DNA from: Paraburkholderia sp.
GTDB lineage: Bacteria; Pseudomonadota; Gammaproteobacteria; Burkholderiales; Burkholderiaceae
DNA length: 42,331 nt
Reading direction: 5' to 3'
NCBI RefSeq assembly: GCF_026225065.1
Contig: NZ_JAMFSB010000384.1
Location: forward strand, 1-42,331
Shown here: piece by piece, positions 1 through 8,997 of the stretch
Position numbering within the stretch: the first letter of the stretch is position 1
Layout of the letters: every line of letters starts with the position of its first letter
Made by a program: the position numbers and the translations under genes
The notes under the pieces: generated by a model
The model's database searches: none
What the model saw: only the letters and a program-made list of their open reading frames with translations
Told to the model about the DNA's origin: nothing

Positions 1-2
1 TC

Positions 3-176
3 TATCGCGTCGGATTGCCGGCCAAGAGCGGTGTGGGTGGTGGAATTGTCGCGGTGCTGCCGGGGGAAATGGCGGTTTGCGTCTGGTCGCCGGGGCTGGA
101 TAGCAATGGGAATTCGCTGGCGGGGGTGAAGTCACTGGAATGGCTAACCACACTTACCGGACAGTCGATCTTTTAA
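3..176 (+). CDS. glsA: glutaminase, C-terminal part (5' truncated by window edge)
   Basis: Frame 3 reads [48 protein letters not shown]...SIF*, the typical glutaminase C-terminal motif. Confidence 0.9.
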   Translation, partial: YRVGLPAKSGVGGGIVAVLPGEMAVCVWSPGLDSNGNSLAGVKSLEWLTTLTGQSIF

Positions 177-407
177 TAGCGCCGGGGCGGATAATTCTGA
201 CGGCGTAAAAGAGCGCGACTCTGTCCGCAGCGGACAGAGTCGCCGCAACTATAATACGAAATCGCCCATTTTCTCCAGCTGGCTCAGGCGGCAAACAGGC
301 ATCTCTCCCACAGATGCTCCGATTCGCTCGAAAATCCGAAAGCATCGACAGTCGCCGAACAAAGCATAAACGCTTGCAACTCGGGGACATCGCACAGGAG
401 AAGAGTT

Positions 408-1193
408 ATGCCCGATAATGCACTTCCCTCATCCAGTGGAAAACCCGGTACGGAGTATGGAAAATCATACCGCGAATGGAAAAATTGGGAAGTCAGCAAT
501 TTCGGCGAATTGGGGAAATCAGAAAACTGCTATTTCGATGCGGAAATAAAAAAGGCGAATATTAAAACCGATAGAAAGATGCGTGTGCTGGAGATTGGCT
601 TTGGCAACGGAAGCTTTCTGACCTACGCCAGAAAAAAGCACTGGGATATCGTCGGCACGGAAATCAACAAGGACCTGGTCGAAGCCGCCAGGCATCTTAA
701 TTTTGATTGCATCTGTGCAGCCGACTTGAGCGCATTTCCGGACGATGCGTTCGATCTGGTGGTAGCTTTTGATGTTCTGGAGCACATTAGTCAGGAAAAT
801 CTTCTGACCTTTCTCAGAGAAGCAAAGAGAATATTGAAAGACGATGGAACTTTCATAGCCCGATTTCCAAATGGAGATTCACCGTTCGGATTGTTTAATC
901 AGAATAGCGATATGACCCATATAGCGACTATTGGAAGCGGAAAAGTAAAATACCTTGTCAACGAATTGGGTGTAGAACTCGTCTTTGTCGGCGGCGAAGC
1001 CCAACCGTTGATTACTGGCACTCTGCGACGCACAGTACATGGATTGTTTTCCATACCCATTAAAAAAATAATAAACCTATTTGTCAGCCTTGTTTTTTTC
1101 CAGGGAGGAGATATCGCCTTCTGTTCGTTGAATCTTGTCATGATCTTTCGCACCAGCAAATCCAACTCCGTCACAGCTTCCGGGGGCGATTAA
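408..1193 (+). CDS. class I SAM-dependent methyltransferase
   Basis: VLEIGFGNGSFL motif I, AFDVLEHIS and LKDDGTFIARFPN motifs. Confidence 0.85.
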   Translation: MPDNALPSSSGKPGTEYGKSYREWKNWEVSNFGELGKSENCYFDAEIKKANIKTDRKMRVLEIGFGNGSFLTYARKKHWDIVGTEINKDLVEAARHLNFDCICAADLSAFPDDAFDLVVAFDVLEHISQENLLTFLREAKRILKDDGTFIARFPNGDSPFGLFNQNSDMTHIATIGSGKVKYLVNELGVELVFVGGEAQPLITGTLRRTVHGLFSIPIKKIINLFVSLVFFQGGDIAFCSLNLVMIFRTSKSNSVTASGGD

Positions 1194-1407
1194 TCAATGT
1201 CACCATCACGTAGCTCATGATGGTCAGCATGAACCATGAACCCAGTTTTCCCACGGACACCATCGCCCACCCGTGCATCTGGCCTGGATACAACCAGGCG
1301 TGACTGAACGTGCCGATGTTTTCTGCCAGCCAGATGAACGTGGCAATAAGCACGAAACCTAGCAACAACGGCATCCGATGGAAGTTCCGACCAATCAGAA
1401 AGAACAC
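1171..1407 (-). pseudogene. DUF817 family membrane protein, C-terminal remnant
   Basis: FFLIGRNFHRMPLLLGFVLIATFIWLAENIGTFSHAWLYPGQMHGWAMVSVGKLGSWFML resembles the DUF817 C-terminus. An in-frame stop (TAG) lies just upstream and there is no ATG; the N-terminal half was not found. Confidence 0.6.
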
Positions 1408-1703
1408 AAAGTTTGCCGATCGGCACTATTGCTAAATGACCGGCGCACCATTTTCTGCGCAGGATTCTCGACCATAAGACCGAAGAAGTCGAATGTCGCA
1501 ATCAAGGCCGCCGGGCGATCTATCTTTCGGTGGCTTTTGAGGAGGGAAAACCTGCCGGGGTGGATTCAGCATACGGGTTGGTAAAATTGCCTGGAAGTCC
1601 GGGAGACTCGCCAGTGGTCCGTGCCAAGGGGCGCCGCGTCAAGGTGGCGTTCGGCCGGTTCACCGCAGAACCTCCCCTACCCCCGATCCACCGAATCCTC
1701 ACC

Positions 1704-2747
1704 ATGCCTGCCGTCCAGACACACTTTCAGGATCTGCCCATCATCCTGGACCCGGCCCAACGGCTCGAAATCGCGCACCAGCATTTCGACGTTTGCGTGT
1801 TGCCGATCCAGCAGCAACTCCTGGCGTGGTGCGACCGCATGATCGGAGTGGTCAACCTCCTGACGAGGCGCGACGAACGCGGGCAGCCGTTTCGCGGCTG
1901 GATCGACCGCTACGCAGTCGGCGAATTCCTGTTCGCCGACTGCCACACCGACCGCATCACGCAAGACCGGACGATCGCGCGGATCTCCCAGGACAACGCG
2001 CGCAGCATCGTCTTCCACGTGTTTTTCGACACTGCGCCCGGCAACGAGCTCATCTACCCGGGCAAACGCACAGGCACGGCGCTCGAGGGCGGCATCTTCG
2101 CCGTCGATCTCAACCAGCCCGTGCAGTTCAAGCGCGCGCCCTGCCGGCACGTCACGATTTTTCTGCCGGGCGCGTTGCTGGGCAAAGTGTTTCCGGACCC
2201 GTCAGTCCTGCATGGACGCACGCTCTCGCCGCACTTGCCCGCAGTGCGTTATCTCACGGACCGCGTCCTGTCGTTTGCTGCTCGCGTCCGCTACATGGCG
2301 CCTTGGGATGCCCACCGGATCCTGCGCGAGATCGTGCTGCTGATCGCGGATGCGTTCGGCGAGCAGGCGGGGCTGAGGGGCGGTAAGCCCGCGCTCGCCC
2401 GGGCAATGGCATTCGATCAGGCGCGCCGCTACGTGCATCGGAATCTGCACAACGGCGATCTTTCGCCCGATGGCGTCGTGGAGTCGCTGGGTCTTTCACG
2501 ACGCGCGGCCTATCGCCTCTTTGAGCACGAAGGCGGGCTGGGCGCCTATATCCGGCGTGTGCGTTTGCGCGCCGCCGCCGACGAGCTCGTCGCATGGCCC
2601 GGCGTTCCGGTGCAGGACATCGCCTATGCTCACGGCTTTCGGAGCGCGTCGGACTTCACGCGAGCGTTCCGGCGTGCTTACGGCCTCGCGCCGCAGGACA
2701 TCCGGCAGTATCACGACGACGGGCGCGCATCGCCAAAGCGGTCGTGA
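1704..2747 (+). CDS. AraC-family helix-turn-helix transcriptional regulator
   Basis: C-terminal AraC double HTH (VQDIAYAHGFRSASDFTRAFRRAYGLAPQDIRQ); likely start MPAVQTHF inside the longer ORF at 1530. Confidence 0.85.
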   Translation: MPAVQTHFQDLPIILDPAQRLEIAHQHFDVCVLPIQQQLLAWCDRMIGVVNLLTRRDERGQPFRGWIDRYAVGEFLFADCHTDRITQDRTIARISQDNARSIVFHVFFDTAPGNELIYPGKRTGTALEGGIFAVDLNQPVQFKRAPCRHVTIFLPGALLGKVFPDPSVLHGRTLSPHLPAVRYLTDRVLSFAARVRYMAPWDAHRILREIVLLIADAFGEQAGLRGGKPALARAMAFDQARRYVHRNLHNGDLSPDGVVESLGLSRRAAYRLFEHEGGLGAYIRRVRLRAAADELVAWPGVPVQDIAYAHGFRSASDFTRAFRRAYGLAPQDIRQYHDDGRASPKRS

Positions 2748-2811
2748 CACGGCTCCGCCCACAGTGGACCTTCAGCTTCTCGTGAACCGGTCATTCGATC
2801 TGTGTGCGTAG

Positions 2812-3243
2812 TCAGTGGTATGTCGTCGTCGAAGATTGCAGCTTCGTCAGCACGCCTTGCTTGAATCGAAACCAACCCTGTGGGCCTTGCATCACGACTT
2901 CATCACCTTGCCAGAACACGCGCTTAACCATCATGCGCGTGTTCAAGCGCTCCACCAGTGGAGGATGGTGGCGAAAGTCGTACAGCACCGGCCCGGAATC
3001 GGTCTGCACAAGCATTCGCGTAACGGTGTCATTTGCGTTGCCGATGTCATCGAAATGCGCGAGCGTGTTCGCGCCGAAGCGATCGAAAATTTCCTTGTCG
3101 ACCGTTGCTGCGAAACCGCGATCGACGCGCTCAAATTGCAGTTCGCCTGAGGGCGTAACGAGCGGACCGGACGCGTTGCTTTGCGCATGCACGCAAGTCG
3201 CGAAACAGGCGGCTGCGAGCGCAGCGAGGAACAGTCGTTTCAT
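2812..3243 (-). CDS. hypothetical exported protein
   Basis: 143 aa ORF with clear signal peptide MKRLFLAALAAACFATCVHAQ. Confidence 0.65.
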   Translation of the reverse strand: MKRLFLAALAAACFATCVHAQSNASGPLVTPSGELQFERVDRGFAATVDKEIFDRFGANTLAHFDDIGNANDTVTRMLVQTDSGPVLYDFRHHPPLVERLNTRMMVKRVFWQGDEVVMQGPQGWFRFKQGVLTKLQSSTTTYH

Positions 3244-3306
3244 GTTGCCTTTCAGATTCAGTGGCTTCTCCGACCAGGGAAAAGCGCGCGAAGAGACTCG
3301 TCGAAA

Positions 3307-4518
3307 TCAATACACCTTGAAGCTTTCAGTGCGTGCCATCAATACCAGTCCGATAACGGCAATACCGGCGAAGAGCGCGGGCAGCAGGAAGACATTAGGA
3401 ATACCCAGGAATGCCACTCCGAAACCGCCCGCGACGCCTCCTAACGCCGAGGCGAGAGCCGTCGAACTCATGAAGATTGCTGACGCCGTCGCTACCGCGC
3501 TGGGAAGCAGGCGTTGAGCGACGATGATGCCCAGAACCATAAATATGCCCCAGACACCACCCATGAGGATCTGGCCGGCGAACATGCCCGCTATGGACGA
3601 CCAGAGCGCAAAGCAAAGATTGGCAAACACCCCCATGGCGGCTGCGATACACATCAACCACACGTTGCCAAGCTTGCGGCCCAGGCCGATGCTGAAGGGC
3701 ATGATAAGCAGCTCGATGAACGGCTGTATTCCGATGACCGCTCCCCGTACTGCCGGATTCAGCTTGAGGTGCTCTTCCATGTAGATCAGCAGGAATCCGT
3801 ACTTCACCGGCTCCCCTGCGTAGACCAGGACGAAGAGTCCTGTGAACCTCAGCAGTGGAAGCATGGCACGCAGGCTGGAGTGACGCGCGAGCTCACCCGA
3901 CGGCTCCGGTTTGAGCTTGACGGCTGGATTCAGCGCTCCTAGAGGTGCGATCTGTAAAAGCGTGCAGATGGCGGTCATCCAAAGCATGGGGCGCAGGCCA
4001 TAGGCAGCGGCCAGCCACGATCCCAGGACAGGCCCGACGATCCATCCGCCGGTAAGCGCCATACGGACGATGGCAACGACACTTTCATTTGCGTCGCCGG
4101 GTTTATCGCTGAGTTCATCGTGGACAGCCGCAAAAATTTGCGAGGCCGTGGCGCCGGAAACGGCCAGCAGGGCGATGGCGATGATGAAGGGCATCCAGAC
4201 CGAAGTAGAGAGGGCCAACCCCGCCCAGCCCAGAAAGCCCGCCACAGCACACATGCGAAAAAGACCGAGGCGATTCCCGGTTCGATCGGAATAGCGGCCG
4301 ACGAGATACCCCGTGACTGGAGCTGCAAGGCTGGTCATGTAATAGAGTCCCGCCAGCGGCAGCGAGGCGCCGAGTTCTTTCACCAGGAACAGAACGATCT
4401 GTGGTGCAGCCGCTGATGTGCCGAGACCCGAGAGAAACATCGCAATCGTTGCGCCGAAGAGAAGCCTCGACGTTGAAACTTGACGCAATGCAGATTGACT
4501 ACGCCTTTGGCCAGACAT
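3307..4518 (-). CDS. MFS transporter, sugar-efflux (SET)-like
   Basis: 12-TM-type protein with VGRYSDRTGNR MFS motif; SetA-like N-terminus. Confidence 0.8.
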   Translation of the reverse strand: MSGQRRSQSALRQVSTSRLLFGATIAMFLSGLGTSAAAPQIVLFLVKELGASLPLAGLYYMTSLAAPVTGYLVGRYSDRTGNRLGLFRMCAVAGFLGWAGLALSTSVWMPFIIAIALLAVSGATASQIFAAVHDELSDKPGDANESVVAIVRMALTGGWIVGPVLGSWLAAAYGLRPMLWMTAICTLLQIAPLGALNPAVKLKPEPSGELARHSSLRAMLPLLRFTGLFVLVYAGEPVKYGFLLIYMEEHLKLNPAVRGAVIGIQPFIELLIMPFSIGLGRKLGNVWLMCIAAAMGVFANLCFALWSSIAGMFAGQILMGGVWGIFMVLGIIVAQRLLPSAVATASAIFMSSTALASALGGVAGGFGVAFLGIPNVFLLPALFAGIAVIGLVLMARTESFKVY

Positions 4519-4717
4519 CGTGAGACGCCCCCCCCGTTATATTCATGAACTTGTTCGGCAGCTGCGGTCCGTCCGGTGCGCACGCTGGAGATTATCGCGA
4601 CCGCTTCCCGATTGCTATGGTGAGGGCGAACTGGTCACTTGCGTATTGCCGAAACGACGGGCGGAGGCTTGATATTGGAAACGCTTGAGCAGTCCGCGTT
4701 CTTGTTGTTAGCAGTGG

Positions 4718-5260
4718 TCATCTGATCTCGATGCGGCGAATGCCCGCGACAATGTCCGGTCCAAGCCACTCACATGGGCCCCATTCAAGACTTTCCGGAC
4801 GGTGCGTCGCGACATATTTGGTTGCCGCATTCAAGCCTTCCGCCATCGGACTGCTAGGTGCCTTTGGCCAGAAGGCCGACCACATATCGTAGGTACGACG
4901 GCCGAGCAGCAGATCGAAGCGCCTCCCCGTGCTCTCGCCAACCGACTCGAAGAGGAGCGCCATTTGAACCCCAACACAGGCACCCAGGAGTTTGCCCATT
5001 TTCTCTTCGAGCTTTCGATCATATTGCCGATCGTTCGGCTCTGAGGCTTGAGCCTTGCGGACGTACTGATGCACGAAGTGACTGAGTTCACCAGCTAGCC
5101 GAGATTTTGTGCGTTTCGTAGTCATGTATCCATGTATCGATCCTGCGCTGATTCGCGGTTCGCTGAATAGCTTGACGGTCGCGTCGCAATTCAATCTTCC
5201 TGTCCGCAGGTAATTCCAACACTTTATTTCATTTGTCGTATAAATTCGCAGTAACTGCAT
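4718..5260 (-). pseudogene. probable chimeric/degenerate ORF: small basic conserved domain joined to a truncated RibD-C/dihydrofolate reductase-like fragment
   Basis: FDLLLGRRTYDMWSAFWPKAPSSPMAEGLNAATKYVATHRPESLEW is DHFR-like, but the N-terminal start and the C-terminal third are absent. It is preceded by TTKRTKSRLAGELSHFVHQYVRKAQASEPNDRQYDRKLEEKM. Confidence 0.55.
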
Positions 5261-5330
5261 TGCGCTGCCATGCGGTCCACGCGACGTTCACATGGAGCAT
5301 CAAGGCGCGACAGAATAGTCTTGTCGGGGG

Positions 5331-6656
5331 ATGGATCTCATGAATTTCAACTTCTATGGGCTTCCAGAATTTGTTTCTTACAGCATCTTGCTGGGGATCT
5401 CTCTTGTCCTGATCAGGCAAAAGCGGGAGATCCGGCTTCGATATTGGCTGGCCGGTTGGCTTCTCATCCTTCTGCATGCCGGCATTTTCATGCTGTTGCC
5501 GCAAAATTTCCCGTTCGACGTGCTCGCCCGGGGAACCCTCGCTCTGGCCGGGCAGGTATTCGTCCTTGCCGCCTATTATCAAGGGCTGGAGACGATCAAC
5601 TCCGTCCGGCTCACCTTGCGGGTGGGTCTGTCAGGTGCGCTAAACCTTATCTTTGCCGTCGCGAGCACCGCCTATGGCGAACTACAGCCGGCAGGCCAAC
5701 AAGTGGGACTGTTCTATCTACTGACGGGGCTGGGAGCCGTCTGCACCATCTGGCTCGCGTCAGCCGACCGCGCGGGAGCCCCCTGGCATTCTCGGGTCTC
5801 CATTGCGCTGGCGGTAACGGCGTACGCGCTCCAGGCGTGGACCCTGCATGCCTATGGGCTCGCCATGGCCAGCCAGTGGTTGATGTGCTGGACCTATCTC
5901 GCGGTGGCGTATTTCTTCCTGCGCCAAACGCCGAAGCTGACCATGGGCGTCGTGTTCATCGCCCTCAGCTTCGTCCTTTGGGGTCTTGTCTTCCCTGTCT
6001 ACTCATTGCTCGTCCTGCATGCCCCAACGATTTCCAGTCACATCGAAGCGGAAGTCTGGAATCTGCCGAAGTTTCTCGCTGCCGCCAGCATGATTCTCGT
6101 GCTATTGGAAGAGCGAGTGGTCCTGGCCACCCATCTTGCCGCCCATGACGAGCTTACCGGTTTGCCAAACCGCCGCCTGTATGCTGACCGCTTCGATCAG
6201 GCAGTGGCGCGAGCCGCCCGCGACGGTTCCGGATTCGGCTTTCTGGTTATCGACCTCAACCGCTTCAAGCTGGTGAACGACACGCTAGGCCATCAGGCCG
6301 GCGACGATGTGCTGAGAGGGGTCAGCGTTCGCTTCCGTAGTGTCTTGCGCGGTATCGACACGCTTGCACGCACTGGCGGCGACGAGTTCACCGTGATACT
6401 GGAGGGTGTCAGCAACCTGCCCGAGGCCGAGGCGGTCGGCGATGCGCTGCGGAAATCGCTCGGCACCCCGATCATTCTCGAGGAGGGACCGTACCATGCC
6501 AGCGCCAGCGTCGGCGCGGCTGTCTATCCGCGCGACGGGTTGACCCAGATTCAGTTACACGCCGTCGCGGACGAACGTATGTATGCCGGCAAGGAGCAGT
6601 ACCGCATCGAATCGGCTCGCTACGGAAAGGTAGTCAACGATCCAAACCGCGCTTAG
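5331..6656 (+). CDS. membrane diguanylate cyclase (GGDEF domain)
   Basis: N-terminal TM segments; AHDELTGLPNRR, intact RTGGDEF active site and an RGID (RxxD) I-site five residues upstream. Confidence 0.92.
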   Translation: MDLMNFNFYGLPEFVSYSILLGISLVLIRQKREIRLRYWLAGWLLILLHAGIFMLLPQNFPFDVLARGTLALAGQVFVLAAYYQGLETINSVRLTLRVGLSGALNLIFAVASTAYGELQPAGQQVGLFYLLTGLGAVCTIWLASADRAGAPWHSRVSIALAVTAYALQAWTLHAYGLAMASQWLMCWTYLAVAYFFLRQTPKLTMGVVFIALSFVLWGLVFPVYSLLVLHAPTISSHIEAEVWNLPKFLAAASMILVLLEERVVLATHLAAHDELTGLPNRRLYADRFDQAVARAARDGSGFGFLVIDLNRFKLVNDTLGHQAGDDVLRGVSVRFRSVLRGIDTLARTGGDEFTVILEGVSNLPEAEAVGDALRKSLGTPIILEEGPYHASASVGAAVYPRDGLTQIQLHAVADERMYAGKEQYRIESARYGKVVNDPNRA

Positions 6657-6688
6657 GACTGCGCCAGGTGTCGGGTCATTCCAACACG

Positions 6689-7297
6689 ATGAACACTCAA
6701 ATGGCCATACCCGACCAAGAGGCGTGGAATGCATGGCAACCGGCCGAACTGGCTCGACGGTTGAGCGATATAGGTTTGCCCTGGTGTGTCGCCGGTGGAT
6801 GGGCGCTCGATCTTTGGCACGGCGCCCAGACTCGCGAACACAGCGATCTGGAATTCACAATTTTGCGAGAAAACTTCGGCGACTTTCGTCAAGCGTTCAG
6901 TGATTTGGAGTTCTACACTGCCCACGCCGACGTTGTCGAAAGACTGCCGGCAAATCAGAACGCGCCATCTGAGGTTATGCAATTTTGGGGGTTTGACCGC
7001 GCTGCTGAATGTTGGCGGATCGATATGATGATCGAGCCGGGAACTAACGAATCGTGGGCCTACAAGAGAGATCCATCGTTCAAACGACCCCGAGCCGAAA
7101 TGGTGATGCGAACGGCCGACGACATCCCATATCTGAATCCCTCCGCCGTACTTCTGTTCAAGGCCAGAGATAGGCGCCCGAAAGACCAACAAGATTTCGA
7201 GAGAGCGTTACCGAAACTACCGCTTATGGAACGCGCGTGGCTGAAAGACTGCCTCGACGTTCTTCACCCGGGCAATGAATGGGCGCGAGCGCTGTAA
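6689..7297 (+). CDS. nucleotidyltransferase, aminoglycoside adenylyltransferase (ANT)-like
   Basis: CVAGGWALDLWHGAQTREHSDLEFTI resembles the ANT(2'')-type nucleotidyltransferase signature; an alternative GTG start lies at 6668. Confidence 0.75.
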   Translation: MNTQMAIPDQEAWNAWQPAELARRLSDIGLPWCVAGGWALDLWHGAQTREHSDLEFTILRENFGDFRQAFSDLEFYTAHADVVERLPANQNAPSEVMQFWGFDRAAECWRIDMMIEPGTNESWAYKRDPSFKRPRAEMVMRTADDIPYLNPSAVLLFKARDRRPKDQQDFERALPKLPLMERAWLKDCLDVLHPGNEWARAL

Positions 7298-7420
7298 CGG
7301 TTACTCATCATGTTTCCGCGTGGATTGCCGACGATTCGGCTGTTCGCATCGACCGGCTCTTCCTGGCGGGCCTCTCGATGAACGACGTCGTGCGCTTGTG
7401 GGCGATCAGAAAGTCCTCCA

Positions 7421-7672
7421 TCAGCGTCGGCGTAGACGTTGCAATTCGGTTGGCAGAAAGCGGACCATCAAATGCAATGCCATCGGGACCAGCACACCAT
7501 CGTCCACAATTCCGACGAAGGGAACAGCAAAATTGAAAGGATCGATCGCATACAACGCCACGAGAGCGAATGCGGGCATCAGCCATACAGGACGGTCGGG
7601 GTGCCTCAGTGCATACCAGAGTACCCGCAGATCGTTCTTGACCACCTTCAATAGCAAAGCGATTTTTTTCAT
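7421..7672 (-). CDS. DUF1232 (YkvA-like) family protein
   Basis: 83 aa; RPVWLMPAFALVALYAIDPFNFAVPFVGIVDDGVLVPMALHLMVRFLP. Confidence 0.75.
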   Translation of the reverse strand: MKKIALLLKVVKNDLRVLWYALRHPDRPVWLMPAFALVALYAIDPFNFAVPFVGIVDDGVLVPMALHLMVRFLPTELQRLRRR

Positions 7673-7927
7673 CTCGACAACCCCTCCACCCGTTCCATTC
7701 CTGCATCGGCCACGCTGCCTTCCGCTCCTGAATCTGCGAACGCCGCGTTTCGCAACTCAAATGCTACTCCAGGATCGGGCGCGGCAACGGTCGACACCAA
7801 TGGGGCTGTCGATTTTCGAGGGTGCGCGGCAATTTCGTGCCGCGTATAGCGCCGGCGGCACTTCGATAGCGACGCCCCGCGCTCCAAGCGCCGATCCAAA
7901 AAACTGATCCATCCCCGTATTTTCTCT

Positions 7928-7979
7928 TTGACAGAGTATCTTTAGATATATATCTTAAGACACATCTTAAGACACATCT
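7928..7979 (+). promoter_or_regulatory. predicted promoter and operator array of the PadR-SIP operon
   Basis: TTGACA (7928-7933), 17 nt spacer, TATCTT (7951-7956). Overlapping palindromes TATCT-TT-AGATA (7937-7948) and AGATATATATCT (7944-7955), plus tandem ATCTTAAGACAC x2 (7952-7975). Confidence 0.7.
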
Positions 7980-7990
7980 GGAGAACGCGA

Positions 7991-8944
7991 ATGCGTCATT
8001 CACATCATTCCCGCCGTCATCACGACATCGACGGCATGTATTCCACCGACCGTTCCTCGCTGCACGCGCTGTGGCACGCCCTCAGCCGCGACCATTACCG
8101 CGGTGAATGCGAAGGCCGCGGTGATCGCGAAAGCTATGAAGGCCGCGAGGGTCGTGGAGAACGCGGTGAACGCGGTGAACGCCGTGGCAGCCCCGGTGAC
8201 GCCCACTCACCACGCGGTTTCGAAGACTTCTTCGCCGCCCGCGGTGCTTTTCCCGAGCGCTTTGCGCTGCACGCCCTGTGGCACGCCATCGGCCGCCATC
8301 AACACCATCGCGGCGAACGCGGTGGTGACCGTAGCGGCCGCTTTGGTGGTCCCGGCGGCCCTGGCGGTTTCGGCGGCGGTGACGGCGACGGTTTCCCGCG
8401 CGGCCGCAAATTCAGCTCGGACGATCTGCAATTGCTGCTGCTGGCCCTGCTAGATGCCCAGCCGAGCCACGGCTACGAGCTTATCAAGGCGCTCGAAACG
8501 CGCTCGAACGGCTTCTATAGTCCGAGTCCCGGCATGGTCTACCCCGCGCTGACCTACCTCGAAGAAATCGGTTTTGTGACCGTCCAGCTCGAAGGCAATC
8601 GCAAGCGCTACGAACTGGCCGACGCCGGCCGCCAGCATCTCGCGGACAACCGCGAGCGGGCCGAGTTGATGCTCGCAAAACTGAACCATATTGCCCGCAA
8701 GATGGATTCCGTGCGGCGTGCGTTCGCCGGCGAAGAACCGCTGGATCCAAGCGAAGGCGGCTGGCTGCCCGAGCTGATCGAAGCCCGCCGCGCCCTCAAG
8801 CATGCGCTGTTCCGCCACGACAACGTGCCAGCCGACGAACAACGCCGGGTCGCCGCGATCCTCACGCGCGCCACGGCTGAAATCGAAGGCAAGCCGGACG
8901 CAGGCTCGAACACCGGCACCGACGCCGGCGCAGAAGATATCTGA
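7991..8944 (+). CDS. PadR-family transcriptional regulator, YqjI-like, with His/Gly/Arg-rich N-terminal extension
   Basis: LLLALLDAQPSHGYELIKALETRSNGFYSPSPGMVYPALTYLEEIGFV PadR winged helix; downstream siderophore-interacting gene as in yqjI-yqjH. Confidence 0.88.
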   Translation: MRHSHHSRRHHDIDGMYSTDRSSLHALWHALSRDHYRGECEGRGDRESYEGREGRGERGERGERRGSPGDAHSPRGFEDFFAARGAFPERFALHALWHAIGRHQHHRGERGGDRSGRFGGPGGPGGFGGGDGDGFPRGRKFSSDDLQLLLLALLDAQPSHGYELIKALETRSNGFYSPSPGMVYPALTYLEEIGFVTVQLEGNRKRYELADAGRQHLADNRERAELMLAKLNHIARKMDSVRRAFAGEEPLDPSEGGWLPELIEARRALKHALFRHDNVPADEQRRVAAILTRATAEIEGKPDAGSNTGTDAGAEDI

Positions 8945-8997
8945 GCCCACGTGGCCAGAATCCCGAGCGCTACCCGACATCATTGGAGAGAACATCT

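Noticed and set aside
5270-6148. 292 aa plus-strand ORF
   Set aside because: Out-of-frame overlap with the GGDEF protein
7275-7907. 210 aa plus-strand ORF
   Set aside because: Overlaps the better supported DUF1232 gene on the opposite strand; low-complexity composition
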